A stretch of DNA of 64,000 nucleotides, taken from DAINRZ01 sp964634885. Its GTDB lineage: Bacteria > Bacteroidota > Ignavibacteria > Kapaibacteriales > UBA2268. Shown in pieces: positions 1 through 8,980 of the stretch. The stretch spans positions 197,140-261,139 of the forward strand of contig CAZWLN010000001.1 of NCBI GenBank assembly GCA_964634885.1, read 5' to 3'. Position numbers and translations under genes: made by a program. How positions within the stretch are numbered: the stretch's first letter is position 1; each line of letters starts with the position of its first letter. Below the pieces are notes generated by a model, which ran no database searches, was not told where the DNA came from, and saw nothing but the letters and a program-made list of their open reading frames with translations.

Positions 1-1713
1 CACGCCGGTCCCCGGTTAGCGTTCCTGCTTGTACATGACTATTCCCAGATTGAATTGTTGAAAGACCCACCTGACGGCAGCTTCGAAAACGGCGCCCGTT
101 ACCGTAACAATACTTCCGGTACCATCAACGAAACAACCGCTTTACTGGCCTATATCCAGGGCGGCATCAGCTATGAACTTCCCCTTAACAGGCAGCAATA
201 CCTCTTCCTGTGCCCCGAAGTTTTCTATTCGTTCCCGCTGAACGACATCGTTTCCGACTCCGCCTGGAAATTTTCCCAACTGCGGATCGGGATGGCGCTG
301 AAATACAGGCCTTACGAACTGCCGGTGGAAAGAAGGCTCGAAAGAAAAGTGTTCATAGACACCGTTAAATATGTTGACGATTCGATCACCGCTTCGGTGT
401 TCATCATGGGTGTTGCGGACACGGCAAGAGATGTGGAGGAATTCGAGAAGCTGGTGATTACCCATGAGAAGGTAACGAGGACTGATACCCTGCTGTTACC
501 GGAAATACCGCCGGAAGCCTCGATGAAGATTACAATCATTCCGGAGCCTTACAAAAACGCGGACTCTGTCTATCTGTACAAGGAGCGTTACTTTGTTACG
601 GAGATGCTGCCGCTGATACCTTTTGTCTTCTACGGAAAGGACAGCTCCGACATCCCGCAAAGATATTTTTCCGACCTTGAGCCACAGGACTTTTCCAGGC
701 CGGAGTATGACCTCAACCCGGTAATGATCCAGAGGAACATCCTGAAGATACTCGGTGCAAGGCTGAAACAGTACCCCGACATTACCCTGACCTTGACTGG
801 CACTGCCGACAAGAATGCCGAAAAAGGCAACTGCAGGCTGGCAACAGACAGGGCAGAGAACCTGAAAAGCATTTTCACAAAAGAGTGGGGCGTGGACGAA
901 AGCAGGATTGCCGTCTCTCCGCCGAAGAGCAAATGTGTTCCAAAGAATCCTACATTGTCGAACAACGAAGACGGCAACAACGACAACAGGAGGGTGGAGA
1001 TCAATTCTTCCGACGACATAAGGCTCTTTGCACCCATCGTCAGGAAGCGTTTACTTAAGGAGATAAAACTTACGACTTCGAAAACGAACGACATCAAGGA
1101 GATTTTCCTTGAAAACAGTTTCAAAGGCACAACTACCGGTAAGGGCTATGAATACCGCCTGACTGCAACCCAGGACGGCAATGTCCTTTTCAATAAATCC
1201 GACACATCCGTGAAAAGCCTGGAAATGGTCAGGCTGACTGAAGACAAGATACAGTTGCTCAGGAATGCGCTACCGATTGAAATGGAGCTGTCGGTCAGGT
1301 CTCCCAGGGGTAAGACCGCATCCTACAAAACGACGGTGCCCGTGAGGATCGATTCGGACTACGTCGAAGTGCAGCGTTTCTCGCTGACATACTTCACAGT
1401 GTCCTGGGATTCGCTCAGCAGCAAAGAAGTCAAAGAGTTCAACGAACTCATGAAGGGCATCAGGGAGCAGCCCAATGTCTCGGTCATCGGCTACACGGAC
1501 TACCTTGGAGACCCGAAGATCAACGTACAGCTTTCCACGAACAGGGCAAAGGCTGTAGCTGAATACATTAAGAATTACATTCCCGGCACCAACATCATCA
1601 GGAACGAAGGAGTGGCCGATTCGGTATTCCCGCCGGGCATCAGGTCTTACTCCACACCGGAAGAGAGGTTCCTGTCGCGAACGGTACAGATTGAATTCCG
1701 TATCAGCAGGTAG
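1..1713 (+). CDS. OmpA-family outer membrane protein with two OmpA-like domains, 5'-partial
   Basis: The frame is open to base 1 (it reads HAGPRLAFLLVHDYSQ before the first TTG at 55), so the gene begins upstream of the window. The visible N-terminal part resembles the end of a beta-barrel (ISYELPLNRQQYLFLCPEVFY). Two OmpA-like peptidoglycan-binding regions follow: one around residues 200-330 (TLTGTADKNAE, then NRRVEI) and one at the C-terminus (VSVIGYTDYLGD, LSTNRAKAVAEY, RTVQIEF). It is clearly a paralogue of the OmpA protein at 37743-40436, sharing the barrel end, the first OmpA domain and the RF..RTV.IE ending. Family knowledge places such proteins in the outer membrane, tethered to peptidoglycan. 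The specific role is unknown. Confidence 0.85.
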   Translation, partial: HAGPRLAFLLVHDYSQIELLKDPPDGSFENGARYRNNTSGTINETTALLAYIQGGISYELPLNRQQYLFLCPEVFYSFPLNDIVSDSAWKFSQLRIGMALKYRPYELPVERRLERKVFIDTVKYVDDSITASVFIMGVADTARDVEEFEKLVITHEKVTRTDTLLLPEIPPEASMKITIIPEPYKNADSVYLYKERYFVTEMLPLIPFVFYGKDSSDIPQRYFSDLEPQDFSRPEYDLNPVMIQRNILKILGARLKQYPDITLTLTGTADKNAEKGNCRLATDRAENLKSIFTKEWGVDESRIAVSPPKSKCVPKNPTLSNNEDGNNDNRRVEINSSDDIRLFAPIVRKRLLKEIKLTTSKTNDIKEIFLENSFKGTTTGKGYEYRLTATQDGNVLFNKSDTSVKSLEMVRLTEDKIQLLRNALPIEMELSVRSPRGKTASYKTTVPVRIDSDYVEVQRFSLTYFTVSWDSLSSKEVKEFNELMKGIREQPNVSVIGYTDYLGDPKINVQLSTNRAKAVAEYIKNYIPGTNIIRNEGVADSVFPPGIRSYSTPEERFLSRTVQIEFRISR

Positions 1714-1741
1714 AATTTTTTTCAGGAGATGAAGATTTTGT

Positions 1742-1772
1742 TTTGCAGAAACTGAAAAGTGTTGTAATTTTG
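1742..1772 (+). promoter_or_regulatory. Bacteroidota-type promoter for tRNA-Leu
   Basis: TTTG at 1742-1745 and TAATTTTG at 1765-1772 are separated by 19 nt. This fits the -33 TTTG / -7 TAnnTTTG architecture known from Bacteroidota housekeeping sigma factors. The tRNA begins 17 nt after the -7 box, which leaves a short 5' leader. The match is by eye only. Confidence 0.5.
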
Positions 1773-1788
1773 TATTCTCTGAAAATGA

Positions 1789-1871
1789 GCGGAAGTGGTG
1801 AAATAGGCAGACACGCTATCTTGAGGGGGTAGTGCCGCGCAGGCGTGGGGGTTCAAGTCCCCCCTTCCGCA
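1789..1871 (+). tRNA. tRNA-Leu (anticodon GAG)
   Basis: An acceptor stem GCGGAAG/CTTCCGC closes the molecule. The anticodon stem CTATC/GGTAG surrounds the loop TTGAGGG, with the GAG anticodon at 1823-1825, and a long class II variable arm follows. The T arm is GGGGG-TTCAAGT-CCCCC. The discriminator is A at 1871 and the 3' CCA is not encoded (sequence continues CAAAA). It decodes CUC/CUU leucine codons. Confidence 0.95.
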
Positions 1872-1927
1872 CAAAAAAACAAAAGTGATTTCAACAAAAG
1901 AATAACAAAAACAGATTAATATCATCT

Positions 1928-1943
1928 GACAATTGAAATTGTC
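1928..1943. promoter_or_regulatory. Perfect inverted repeat upstream of metH (possible operator)
   Basis: GACAATT and AATTGTC arms are separated by only 2 nt, about 75 nt before the metH start. The spacer is too short for a hairpin loop, so a dimeric repressor site is the more natural reading. No known regulator is assigned. No cobalamin or SAM riboswitch is evident in the 148 nt between the tRNA and metH. Confidence 0.25.
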
Positions 1944-2019
1944 CCGCATTTTTGCCCAATAACCACTATTCTCTCTCAATTTCCGTCTAAATAATGATTT
2001 GTTATTACGGGATTGAAGG

Positions 2020-5000
2020 ATGAATATTAAAAATACTGAGACATGGGACAGGCTGACGGCTTTGATGAACGGTAAAATCCTCGTTCTCGACGGCGCCATG
2101 GGAACCATGATACAGCAGTACCGGCTGACTGAAGAGGATTTCAGGGGAGACAGGTTCTCAGGCCACGACGGCAGCCTGAAGGGCAACAACGACATCCTGT
2201 GCCTTACTAAGCCCGGCGTCATTAAAGAGATACACACAAAGTACCTCGAAGCCGGCGCCAACATCATCGAAACCAACACCTTCAACGGCAACGACTTCTC
2301 CCAGGCAGATTACAACCTGCAAGGGCATGTCTATGAGATAAACCTGGAAGCAGCGCGCATTGCAAAGCAGGCAGTTCTCGAGTTTACCGCTGCCAATCCC
2401 GGAGCCGAAAGGTTCGTCGCCGGTTCGATTGGGCCTACTAACCAGACCGCATCGATTTCTCCCGACGTGAACCGCCCTGCTTTCAGGCGCAGGACTTTCG
2501 ACGAATTTGTCGGTGCATACTCTGAACAGGTTCGCGGCCTCATCGACGGTGGAGTTGATATCCTCCTACTGGAAACGATATTCGATACACTCAACGCCAA
2601 AGCAGCGATATACGCCATCTCGGAGATTCTCGGAAAATGCAACCGCAAGATACCACTGATGATCTCCGGTACCATCGTGGACCTCAGCGGCAGGACATTG
2701 TCGGGTCAGACATTGGAAGCCTTCTGGATTTCCATAGCCCATGCTCCCAACCTTCTGAGCATCGGACTGAACTGCTCCTTAGGACCCAGGCAGATCAGGC
2801 AGTACATCGAAAGCCTGTCGGGCCTTACCGGCTGCTATACCAGCCTTTACCCGAACGCCGGTATGCCTAACGAGATGGGAGGCTACGACGAGACTCCCGA
2901 AACGATGGCTGTGCTGTGTTCGGAATTTGCACGCGATGGATTTATTAATATAATCGGCGGCTGCTGCGGTACAACACCGGACCACATCAGAAGCATAGCT
3001 GCTGCCGTCAGGGGCATCGCTCCCAGGGCTTTACCTGCCATCGAGCCATACCTGAAACTCAGCGGCCTGGAACCATTGGTAATCACTCCGGAAACTAATT
3101 TTGTCAATATAGGGGAGAGAACCAATGTTGCAGGCTCCCGTAAATTTGCAAATCATATCATTAATGATGAATTCGAAAAAGCTCTTGAGATTGCCCGTCA
3201 ACAGGTGGAAAACGGCGCCCAGGTAATAGATGTTAACATGGACGAGGGCATGCTCGACTCGGCCTCTGCCATGACAAAATTCCTTAACCTCATTGCTTCC
3301 GAGCCGGACATTGCAAAAGTTCCGGTGATGATCGACTCATCGAAATGGGAAGTAATAGAAGCCGGCTTGAAATGCCTCCAGGGTAAACCGATAATCAATT
3401 CCATCTCCCTCAAAGAAGGTAAAGAGTCCTTCACAGGCCATGCCCGTAAAGCCCTTGAATACGGCGCTGCCGTAATTGTAATGGCCTTCGACGAAGAAGG
3501 GCAGGCTGTAACTTTCGAAAGAAGAATTGCCATACTCGAAAGAGCCTATAATATACTCGTAGAAGAGGTCGGTTTCAACCCTTCGGACATAATTCTCGAC
3601 CCAAACGTTCTTACGGTAGCAACAGGCATCGAAGAACACAACAACTATGCACTGGACTATTTCAGGGCTGTAAGCTGGATTAAGGAAAACCTACCCGGCG
3701 CAAAGACCAGCGGAGGCATCAGCAATGTCTCCTTTTCTTTCCGCGGTAACGATACCGTCAGGGAGGCAATGCATTCCGTCTTCCTCTATCACGCCGTCAG
3801 GAACGGGCTGGACATGGGCATCGTCAATCCCGGCCAGCTCACGGTATATGAAGATGTGCCTGCCGAACTGAGGGATGCCGTCGAAAATGTCCTTTTCAAC
3901 CGTAAACCTGAAGCTACGGACATACTTCTGGAATTAGCTTCCAGATACAAAGATACGTCTAAGAAGGAGACAACAAAGGCCTTGCAGTGGAGATACAATT
4001 CTCCCGAAGAAAGGCTTAAACATTCCCTTGTCAACGGCATTACCGAACACCTCGAACCGGACATCGAAGAAGCCCGGCAAAAATACAGCGATCCTCTGCG
4101 ACTCATCGAAGGGCCGCTGATGGAAGGAATGAACACCGTTGGTGACCTGTTCGGTTCAGGAAAAATGTTCCTTCCTCAGGTAGTAAAAAGTGCAAGGGTA
4201 ATGAAAAAAGCCGTTGCCTTCCTGCAGCCGTCCATCGAAGAAAGCCTGTCAAAAAGCGGCAGGGTGGAAAAAGCCGGCAGGATAATGCTGGCAACGGTGA
4301 AAGGCGACGTGCACGACATAGGCAAGAACATCGCAGGGGTAGTGCTTTCCTGCAATAACTATGAGATTATCGACCTTGGCGTAATGTGCCCTGCCGATAG
4401 GATTGTACAGGCAGCAATTGATAATCACGCCGACATTGTCGGCCTCAGCGGGCTGATTACTCCGTCCCTCGACGAGATGGCGCATGTGGCGGCTGAAATG
4501 GAAAGGGCAGGACTGACCGTACCTTTACTGATTGGCGGAGCAACTACGTCCCGGACGCACACTGCCGTAAAAATTGCACCCAACTACTCCGGTACCGTTG
4601 TCTATGTTCCCGACGCTTCAAAGAGCGTACCCGTCGTCAGCAGCCTTCTCAATCCTGAAATGAAAGACGGCTTTATACGGGCTTTAAAAAAGGAATACGA
4701 CGAAATCAGGGAGAATTACAAACGGTCGCGAGCAACTTCCAATCTTATGGCCTTAGAAGAAGCGCGCAAGAACAGAGTAACCACCGATTGGAGCAGTTAC
4801 AGGCCCCGAGTACCCAAAACAACGGGCATTACAGTATTCAAAGACTATTCACCCGGCGAGCTGCGGAAGTACATCAACTGGACGGAATTCTTCGTTGCCT
4901 GGGAAATTAAAGGCAGGTATCCCGGTTTGTTCGAGGACCCCGTCAAAGGCCCGGAAGCAAAGATACTGTTTGATGATGCCCAATCGCTGCTTGATCAGAT

Positions 5001-5718
5001 CATCGAAGGCAGGCTCATCACCGTCTCCGGTGTTTGCGGCATATACCCGGCAAACTCTACCGGGGATGACATAGAAGTATATGACCCTGTAACGAAATCC
5101 CCGACAGCTAAGTTTTACACTCTGCGCCAGCAGGCACGGTCCAACGGTCCGGACAACGGAAACAGATGCCTGGCAGACTTTGTTGCTCCTGCCGCCTCCG
5201 GTATTACCGATTACATCGGTGCATTTGCCGTTACTGCCGGCATCGGCTCCGACAGGCTGGTAAAACAATACGAAGACAACCACGACGATTACAAGGCCTT
5301 AATGGTAAAGATACTTGCAGACAGGCTCGCCGAAGCATTCGCCGAGAAGCTGCACGAGATTGTCCGGAGAGAACTGTGGGCCTATGAAACAGGAGAAAGC
5401 CTGCTGCCTGAAGACCTGTTGAAAGAAAAATACTCCGGCATCAGGCCTGCACCCGGCTATCCCGTTTTACCCGACCATTCGGAAAAAAGAACAATCTTCA
5501 GCCTCTTGCGCGTCGAAGACACTATTGCCGTCAACCTGACCGAAACCTTCATGATGACTCCCGCCGCATCTGTCTGTGGCCTTTATTTTGCACATCCACA
5601 GGCTGCCTGTTTCCCGGTAGGGAGGATTGGAAAAGACCAGGTACTCGATTACAAGCGGAGGAAGGGCATCAGTACCGATACTGCCGAAAAATGGCTGTCT
5701 CACATTCTTGCCTATTAA
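2020..5718 (+). CDS. metH: Cobalamin-dependent methionine synthase
   Basis: Transfers the methyl group of 5-methyltetrahydrofolate to homocysteine via cobalamin. At 1232 aa it is full length (E. coli MetH is about 1227). The homocysteine domain (residues 1-330) starts with DGAMGTMIQ and has the zinc cysteines C252 (LNCSLG) and C315-C316 (GGCCGTT). The pterin domain follows (NIGERTNVAGS, about 360-620). The cap and B12 domain contain GDVHDIGKNI with axial histidine H765. The C-terminal reactivation domain has the AdoMet-binding ending around FAHPQAACFPVGRI. All four modules are intact in one chain. ATG at 2020 is preceded by GAAGG. It stands alone between the tRNA and the TPR operon. Confidence 0.97.
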   Translation: MNIKNTETWDRLTALMNGKILVLDGAMGTMIQQYRLTEEDFRGDRFSGHDGSLKGNNDILCLTKPGVIKEIHTKYLEAGANIIETNTFNGNDFSQADYNLQGHVYEINLEAARIAKQAVLEFTAANPGAERFVAGSIGPTNQTASISPDVNRPAFRRRTFDEFVGAYSEQVRGLIDGGVDILLLETIFDTLNAKAAIYAISEILGKCNRKIPLMISGTIVDLSGRTLSGQTLEAFWISIAHAPNLLSIGLNCSLGPRQIRQYIESLSGLTGCYTSLYPNAGMPNEMGGYDETPETMAVLCSEFARDGFINIIGGCCGTTPDHIRSIAAAVRGIAPRALPAIEPYLKLSGLEPLVITPETNFVNIGERTNVAGSRKFANHIINDEFEKALEIARQQVENGAQVIDVNMDEGMLDSASAMTKFLNLIASEPDIAKVPVMIDSSKWEVIEAGLKCLQGKPIINSISLKEGKESFTGHARKALEYGAAVIVMAFDEEGQAVTFERRIAILERAYNILVEEVGFNPSDIILDPNVLTVATGIEEHNNYALDYFRAVSWIKENLPGAKTSGGISNVSFSFRGNDTVREAMHSVFLYHAVRNGLDMGIVNPGQLTVYEDVPAELRDAVENVLFNRKPEATDILLELASRYKDTSKKETTKALQWRYNSPEERLKHSLVNGITEHLEPDIEEARQKYSDPLRLIEGPLMEGMNTVGDLFGSGKMFLPQVVKSARVMKKAVAFLQPSIEESLSKSGRVEKAGRIMLATVKGDVHDIGKNIAGVVLSCNNYEIIDLGVMCPADRIVQAAIDNHADIVGLSGLITPSLDEMAHVAAEMERAGLTVPLLIGGATTSRTHTAVKIAPNYSGTVVYVPDASKSVPVVSSLLNPEMKDGFIRALKKEYDEIRENYKRSRATSNLMALEEARKNRVTTDWSSYRPRVPKTTGITVFKDYSPGELRKYINWTEFFVAWEIKGRYPGLFEDPVKGPEAKILFDDAQSLLDQIIEGRLITVSGVCGIYPANSTGDDIEVYDPVTKSPTAKFYTLRQQARSNGPDNGNRCLADFVAPAASGITDYIGAFAVTAGIGSDRLVKQYEDNHDDYKALMVKILADRLAEAFAEKLHEIVRRELWAYETGESLLPEDLLKEKYSGIRPAPGYPVLPDHSEKRTIFSLLRVEDTIAVNLTETFMMTPAASVCGLYFAHPQAACFPVGRIGKDQVLDYKRRKGISTDTAEKWLSHILAY

Positions 5719-5784
5719 TTGAACAGGAATTGGGACGATAATACTTTCGTTAAATATTGTTAAATAATAGATTGTAATTGCGTT

Positions 5785-7749
5785 ATGAATATGATGAGTA
5801 ATAAGAACAGAATATTTTTATTAATACTTGTCATTATCTGCTCTGTGTCGCTTTCACCTTGTACAGTAGCAAATGAAACCGCTGAGCAGTTGAACAAAAG
5901 AGGCAAAGAAAAACTTAGCAAAGAAAAGTATAATGAAGCAATTTCGTTTTTTACAAAAGCTCTGCAGCTCGACCCGCGCTTTTATTATGCCCTGTTTAAC
6001 AGGGGGCTTGCGTACACTGCAATTGACCAGTATGACAAGGCAATAAGCGACTACAGCGAGGCAATAAGGATTAAACCGGACTACTTCGAGGCATACAACA
6101 ACAGGGGCTACGTAAAAAGGGTTACCGGCAGGAATGAAGAAGCCATCGCCGATTTCAGGAAATGCACCGAGATTAATAAAGAGTATTACCTGGCATATTA
6201 TAATATGGGTGGTTCCCTCAGGGAATTGAAGAAATATGATGAAGCCATTGAAAGCCAAACCAAGTGCATCGGGCTGAAACCCGATTACTATTCTGCTTAC
6301 TTCGAAAGGGCCTTCTGCTTTCACAATTCCGGACTGAACGACCAGTCTTTGGAAGACTACACAAAAACAATCGGGCTGAATCCCGGCAATTATGCTGCCT
6401 ACCTGAACAGGGGTGCCGTTTACAGGGACATGAAAATGGCAGACAAGGCAAAAGCCGACATAGACAAAAGTCTGGAACTCAATCCCAAATACGATATGGC
6501 CCATTACTACCTGGGATTGCTTTGTGAAGACCGGAACGACACCGACGGCGCCATTTCCGAATATACAAAAGCCCTGGACCTCGATCCGTCTAATAAAAAA
6601 GCTCTGTTCAACCGCGCTTTCCTGAAAAACGAAAACAATCGGTACCAGGATGCATACGACGATTACACCCGTTTGATTGCACTCGACCCGGCATATGCGA
6701 CAGCCTATACAAACAGGGGATGGGCGCTCAGCAACATGGACAGGTTCGAGGAAGCAGTCAGCGATTTCAAAAAGGCAATCGAACTCGACAGCAGTTCCTA
6801 TCTGGCCTATAATAATATGGCTGTAGCTTTAAGGGGAATGAAAGACTATGCAGGAGCAATAAAAGCCCTGGAGAAAGCTTTGCAGCTCAATCCGAAATAC
6901 CAGTTGTCCTACTACAACCTGGGATTGAACTATAAAGACATGAACGAATATAATAAATCCATCAGTTACTTCATTAAATCGAACAACCTGAATCCTAAGC
7001 ATATGCTTACATGCTTTTACATGGCTTTCGTTTTCGACCTGGCACAAGACTACGACAACGCAATCTTCTGGTACACAAAAGCCATTGAACTGGACGCTAC
7101 TTACAGCTATTCATTCAACAACAGGGCGCTGTCAAAATACAAGTCAGAAAAGTATGAAGATGCCATTGCCGATTATCAAAAGGCTCTCGAACTGAAGCCC
7201 GGAAATATTGAAGCAATTGCGGACATCGGCAATTGCTACAGGAAAATGGAGAAGTATGAACAAGCCCTTGCATACTACGACAAAGCTCTGAGAGCAGACC
7301 CAAAATATGCTTATGCATACTATATGAAAGGTTTTACATGGTATGTCCGCGAAGAATATGAAAAAGCAATAGAGTATTACAACAAAGCCCTGGCTGTGAA
7401 AAGCGATTACACCGAAGTACTCTTCGACCTTTCAAAGGCGAAAGAAGGGTTGGGAGACTATGCCGGCGCCATCGCCGACCTTACTAAACTGCTTGAGATT
7501 ACTCCCGACGACTATGATGCAATGACACGCAGGGGAAGCCTGAAACATTATACTGACGACAAAGCCGGGGCGCTGATGGATTACAACAGGGCGATTGAGA
7601 TCAATCCTAATTATGGTGAGCCCTATTACAAACGGGGACATATCAAACATGAAAGCGGCGATGTAGCAGGTGCATGTGCAGACTGGAAAAAAGCAAGCGA
7701 ACTGGGGAATACTGCTGCATATAAATTTATTAAGGAATATTGCGAGTAA
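5785..7749 (+). CDS. Exported tetratricopeptide repeat protein
   Basis: A 654-aa protein with an N-terminal hydrophobic segment (residues 8-30) that reads as a signal peptide or anchor. The rest is an almost unbroken solenoid of about 18 TPR units of 34 residues. Typical repeats read A..Y.KAI..YNKALAL.P and AYYNRGLAY. Such solenoids are protein-protein scaffolds in the periplasm or at the membrane, and the partner is unknown. It is first in a likely operon: its stop overlaps the next gene, and two small exported proteins follow. The N-terminal LSPC is a poor lipobox, so lipidation is doubtful. Confidence 0.85.
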   Translation: MNMMSNKNRIFLLILVIICSVSLSPCTVANETAEQLNKRGKEKLSKEKYNEAISFFTKALQLDPRFYYALFNRGLAYTAIDQYDKAISDYSEAIRIKPDYFEAYNNRGYVKRVTGRNEEAIADFRKCTEINKEYYLAYYNMGGSLRELKKYDEAIESQTKCIGLKPDYYSAYFERAFCFHNSGLNDQSLEDYTKTIGLNPGNYAAYLNRGAVYRDMKMADKAKADIDKSLELNPKYDMAHYYLGLLCEDRNDTDGAISEYTKALDLDPSNKKALFNRAFLKNENNRYQDAYDDYTRLIALDPAYATAYTNRGWALSNMDRFEEAVSDFKKAIELDSSSYLAYNNMAVALRGMKDYAGAIKALEKALQLNPKYQLSYYNLGLNYKDMNEYNKSISYFIKSNNLNPKHMLTCFYMAFVFDLAQDYDNAIFWYTKAIELDATYSYSFNNRALSKYKSEKYEDAIADYQKALELKPGNIEAIADIGNCYRKMEKYEQALAYYDKALRADPKYAYAYYMKGFTWYVREEYEKAIEYYNKALAVKSDYTEVLFDLSKAKEGLGDYAGAIADLTKLLEITPDDYDAMTRRGSLKHYTDDKAGALMDYNRAIEINPNYGEPYYKRGHIKHESGDVAGACADWKKASELGNTAAYKFIKEYCE

Positions 7750-8174
7750 TTGTGGACAAGAAAAAGACTAAGCCGGTAAATATCTCAAATAAAAAGGTTT
7801 TACGTATTATTCTGCTGTCGTTGGGGTGCCTTTTCTCAGGAATTGGCTTTGTGGGACTGTTTGTCCCGCTGCTGCCGACAACGCCTTTCCTGCTTCTTTC
7901 GGCGGCGTGTTTTGTACGCAGTTCCGAAAAGCTCTACAGCAAATTACTAGGCAACAAGCTGCTCGGTGTTTATATCAAAAGTTATCTTGAAAACAGGGGG
8001 ATACCACTTAAGGTCAAATTATCTGCAATTACACTCCTGTGGACAGGAATTACTCTTTCGGCAATTTTTGCTACTGAATCGCTTGTGGTAAGAATTATTT
8101 TGTTTATAATTGCAATTAGCGTTACGATACATATTGTAAAATTGAAAACTGAGAATAAATTATTGGAGGATTGA
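7740..8174 (+). CDS. DUF454 (YbaN-like) small inner membrane protein
   Basis: 144 aa with three to four hydrophobic segments. The family signature is visible: a first helix ending in GLFVPLLPTTPFLLLSAACF, followed by R-SS-EKLYSKL and a conserved LL....I+.Y...RGIPLK.K. The family occurs widely in proteobacteria and Bacteroidota and has no established biochemical role. The TTG start at 7740 has AAGGA 4 nt upstream and overlaps the TPR gene stop by 10 nt. A GTG at 7752 is an alternative. The I42-type gene begins one base after its stop. Confidence 0.8.
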   Translation: MRVIVDKKKTKPVNISNKKVLRIILLSLGCLFSGIGFVGLFVPLLPTTPFLLLSAACFVRSSEKLYSKLLGNKLLGVYIKSYLENRGIPLKVKLSAITLLWTGITLSAIFATESLVVRIILFIIAISVTIHIVKLKTENKLLED

Positions 8175-8175
8175 T

Positions 8176-8571
8176 ATGTTGAAATATACTACTGTAATAC
8201 TGATGATGCTGGCGCTGATCACAATCGACTGCGACAGTAAAAAAATCAAGAGCAATGTAAAGCCCGAAAAGCCGAATACCGTAAACGTGAATGCCGGCGA
8301 GGTATTTACTATTAAAATTAAAGCCAACCACACCACCGGATACGAATGGATGGTTGCCGGTCGCTATGATTCTACCGTCGTCAGCTTTATCGATAAAGAC
8401 TATGTTTCAGACAGCGCACCCGAAGGCATGACCGGGGTCGGCGGCAACGAAATCTGGAAATTCAAAGCCCTGAAAAAGGGAAAGGTAACTTTGAAATTCA
8501 AAGAAGTGAGGCCCTGGGAAGCAAACGAGCGCAATCCATTTACAAAAATATATAAGATTACGGTAAAATAG
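8176..8571 (+). CDS. Chagasin-like (I42 family) cysteine protease inhibitor
   Basis: 131 aa with an N-terminal hydrophobic segment ending ITIDC (a weak lipobox), so probably exported. The three inhibitory loops of the chagasin fold are present in order: NHTTGYEW at 51-58 (family NPTTGYxW), GVGGNEIWKF at 87-96, and RPWE at 112-115. The mature domain of about 95 aa matches family size. Characterised members inhibit papain-like cysteine proteases; its target here is unknown. The GGAGGA ribosome binding site sits at 8165-8170, and the preceding gene ends one base before. An immediate downstream gene encodes a degenerate relative. Confidence 0.85.
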   Translation: MLKYTTVILMMLALITIDCDSKKIKSNVKPEKPNTVNVNAGEVFTIKIKANHTTGYEWMVAGRYDSTVVSFIDKDYVSDSAPEGMTGVGGNEIWKFKALKKGKVTLKFKEVRPWEANERNPFTKIYKITVK

Positions 8572-8573
8572 CC

Positions 8574-8966
8574 ATGAAATGGTTGCAGTCATTTGTTCCG
8601 GTTTTGCTGCTGCTTATATTAATGGCTGCCTGTTCTTCCTGCCCGAAAAAGGGCAGCACGGCAAGATACATAAAAGCCGACACCACCACCGTTGCAGCCA
8701 ATGTGGGAGACACTGTCGCCATATCCCTCGATTACCCGCCGTTCTCAAGAATCCAATGGGAACTGCTGGAGTATGACGAAAAAAGCCTTGAGATGATCGG
8801 CTATAAAAGTGCTGAACGGATTGAAAACAGCGAACTGTTCAGGGACACCCGGCATTTTCAGTGTTTAAAACCAGGCAGTACCACGGTCAAATTCGTTTAC
8901 AGGAGCTCTGGCGGAAGGGCGGGAACAGTAATTGACAGCAGGGATTATACTATTGTTATAAAGTAA
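8574..8966 (+). CDS. Lipoprotein with degenerate chagasin-like fold
   Basis: 130 aa. A clear lipoprotein signal ends LMAAC (Cys20). The remaining roughly 95 residues line up in spacing and hydrophobic pattern with the I42 protein just upstream: NVGDTVAISL corresponds to NAGEVFTIKI, IQWELLEYD to YEWMVAGRYD, and the L/F-K-PGSTTVKFVYR segment to ALKKGKVTLKFKEVRPW. The first loop NxTTGY is replaced by DYPPFSRI and the RPW loop by RSSG, so inhibitory residues are lost. This alignment is by eye. It probably arose by duplication of the neighbour and may do a different job. Confidence 0.55.
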   Translation: MKWLQSFVPVLLLLILMAACSSCPKKGSTARYIKADTTTVAANVGDTVAISLDYPPFSRIQWELLEYDEKSLEMIGYKSAERIENSELFRDTRHFQCLKPGSTTVKFVYRSSGGRAGTVIDSRDYTIVIK

Positions 8967-8980
8967 TATCTTATCGGCTA

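Noticed and set aside
1872..2019. Cobalamin or SAM riboswitch before metH
   Set aside because: No conserved B12-box or SAM-type junction could be seen; only a short palindrome.
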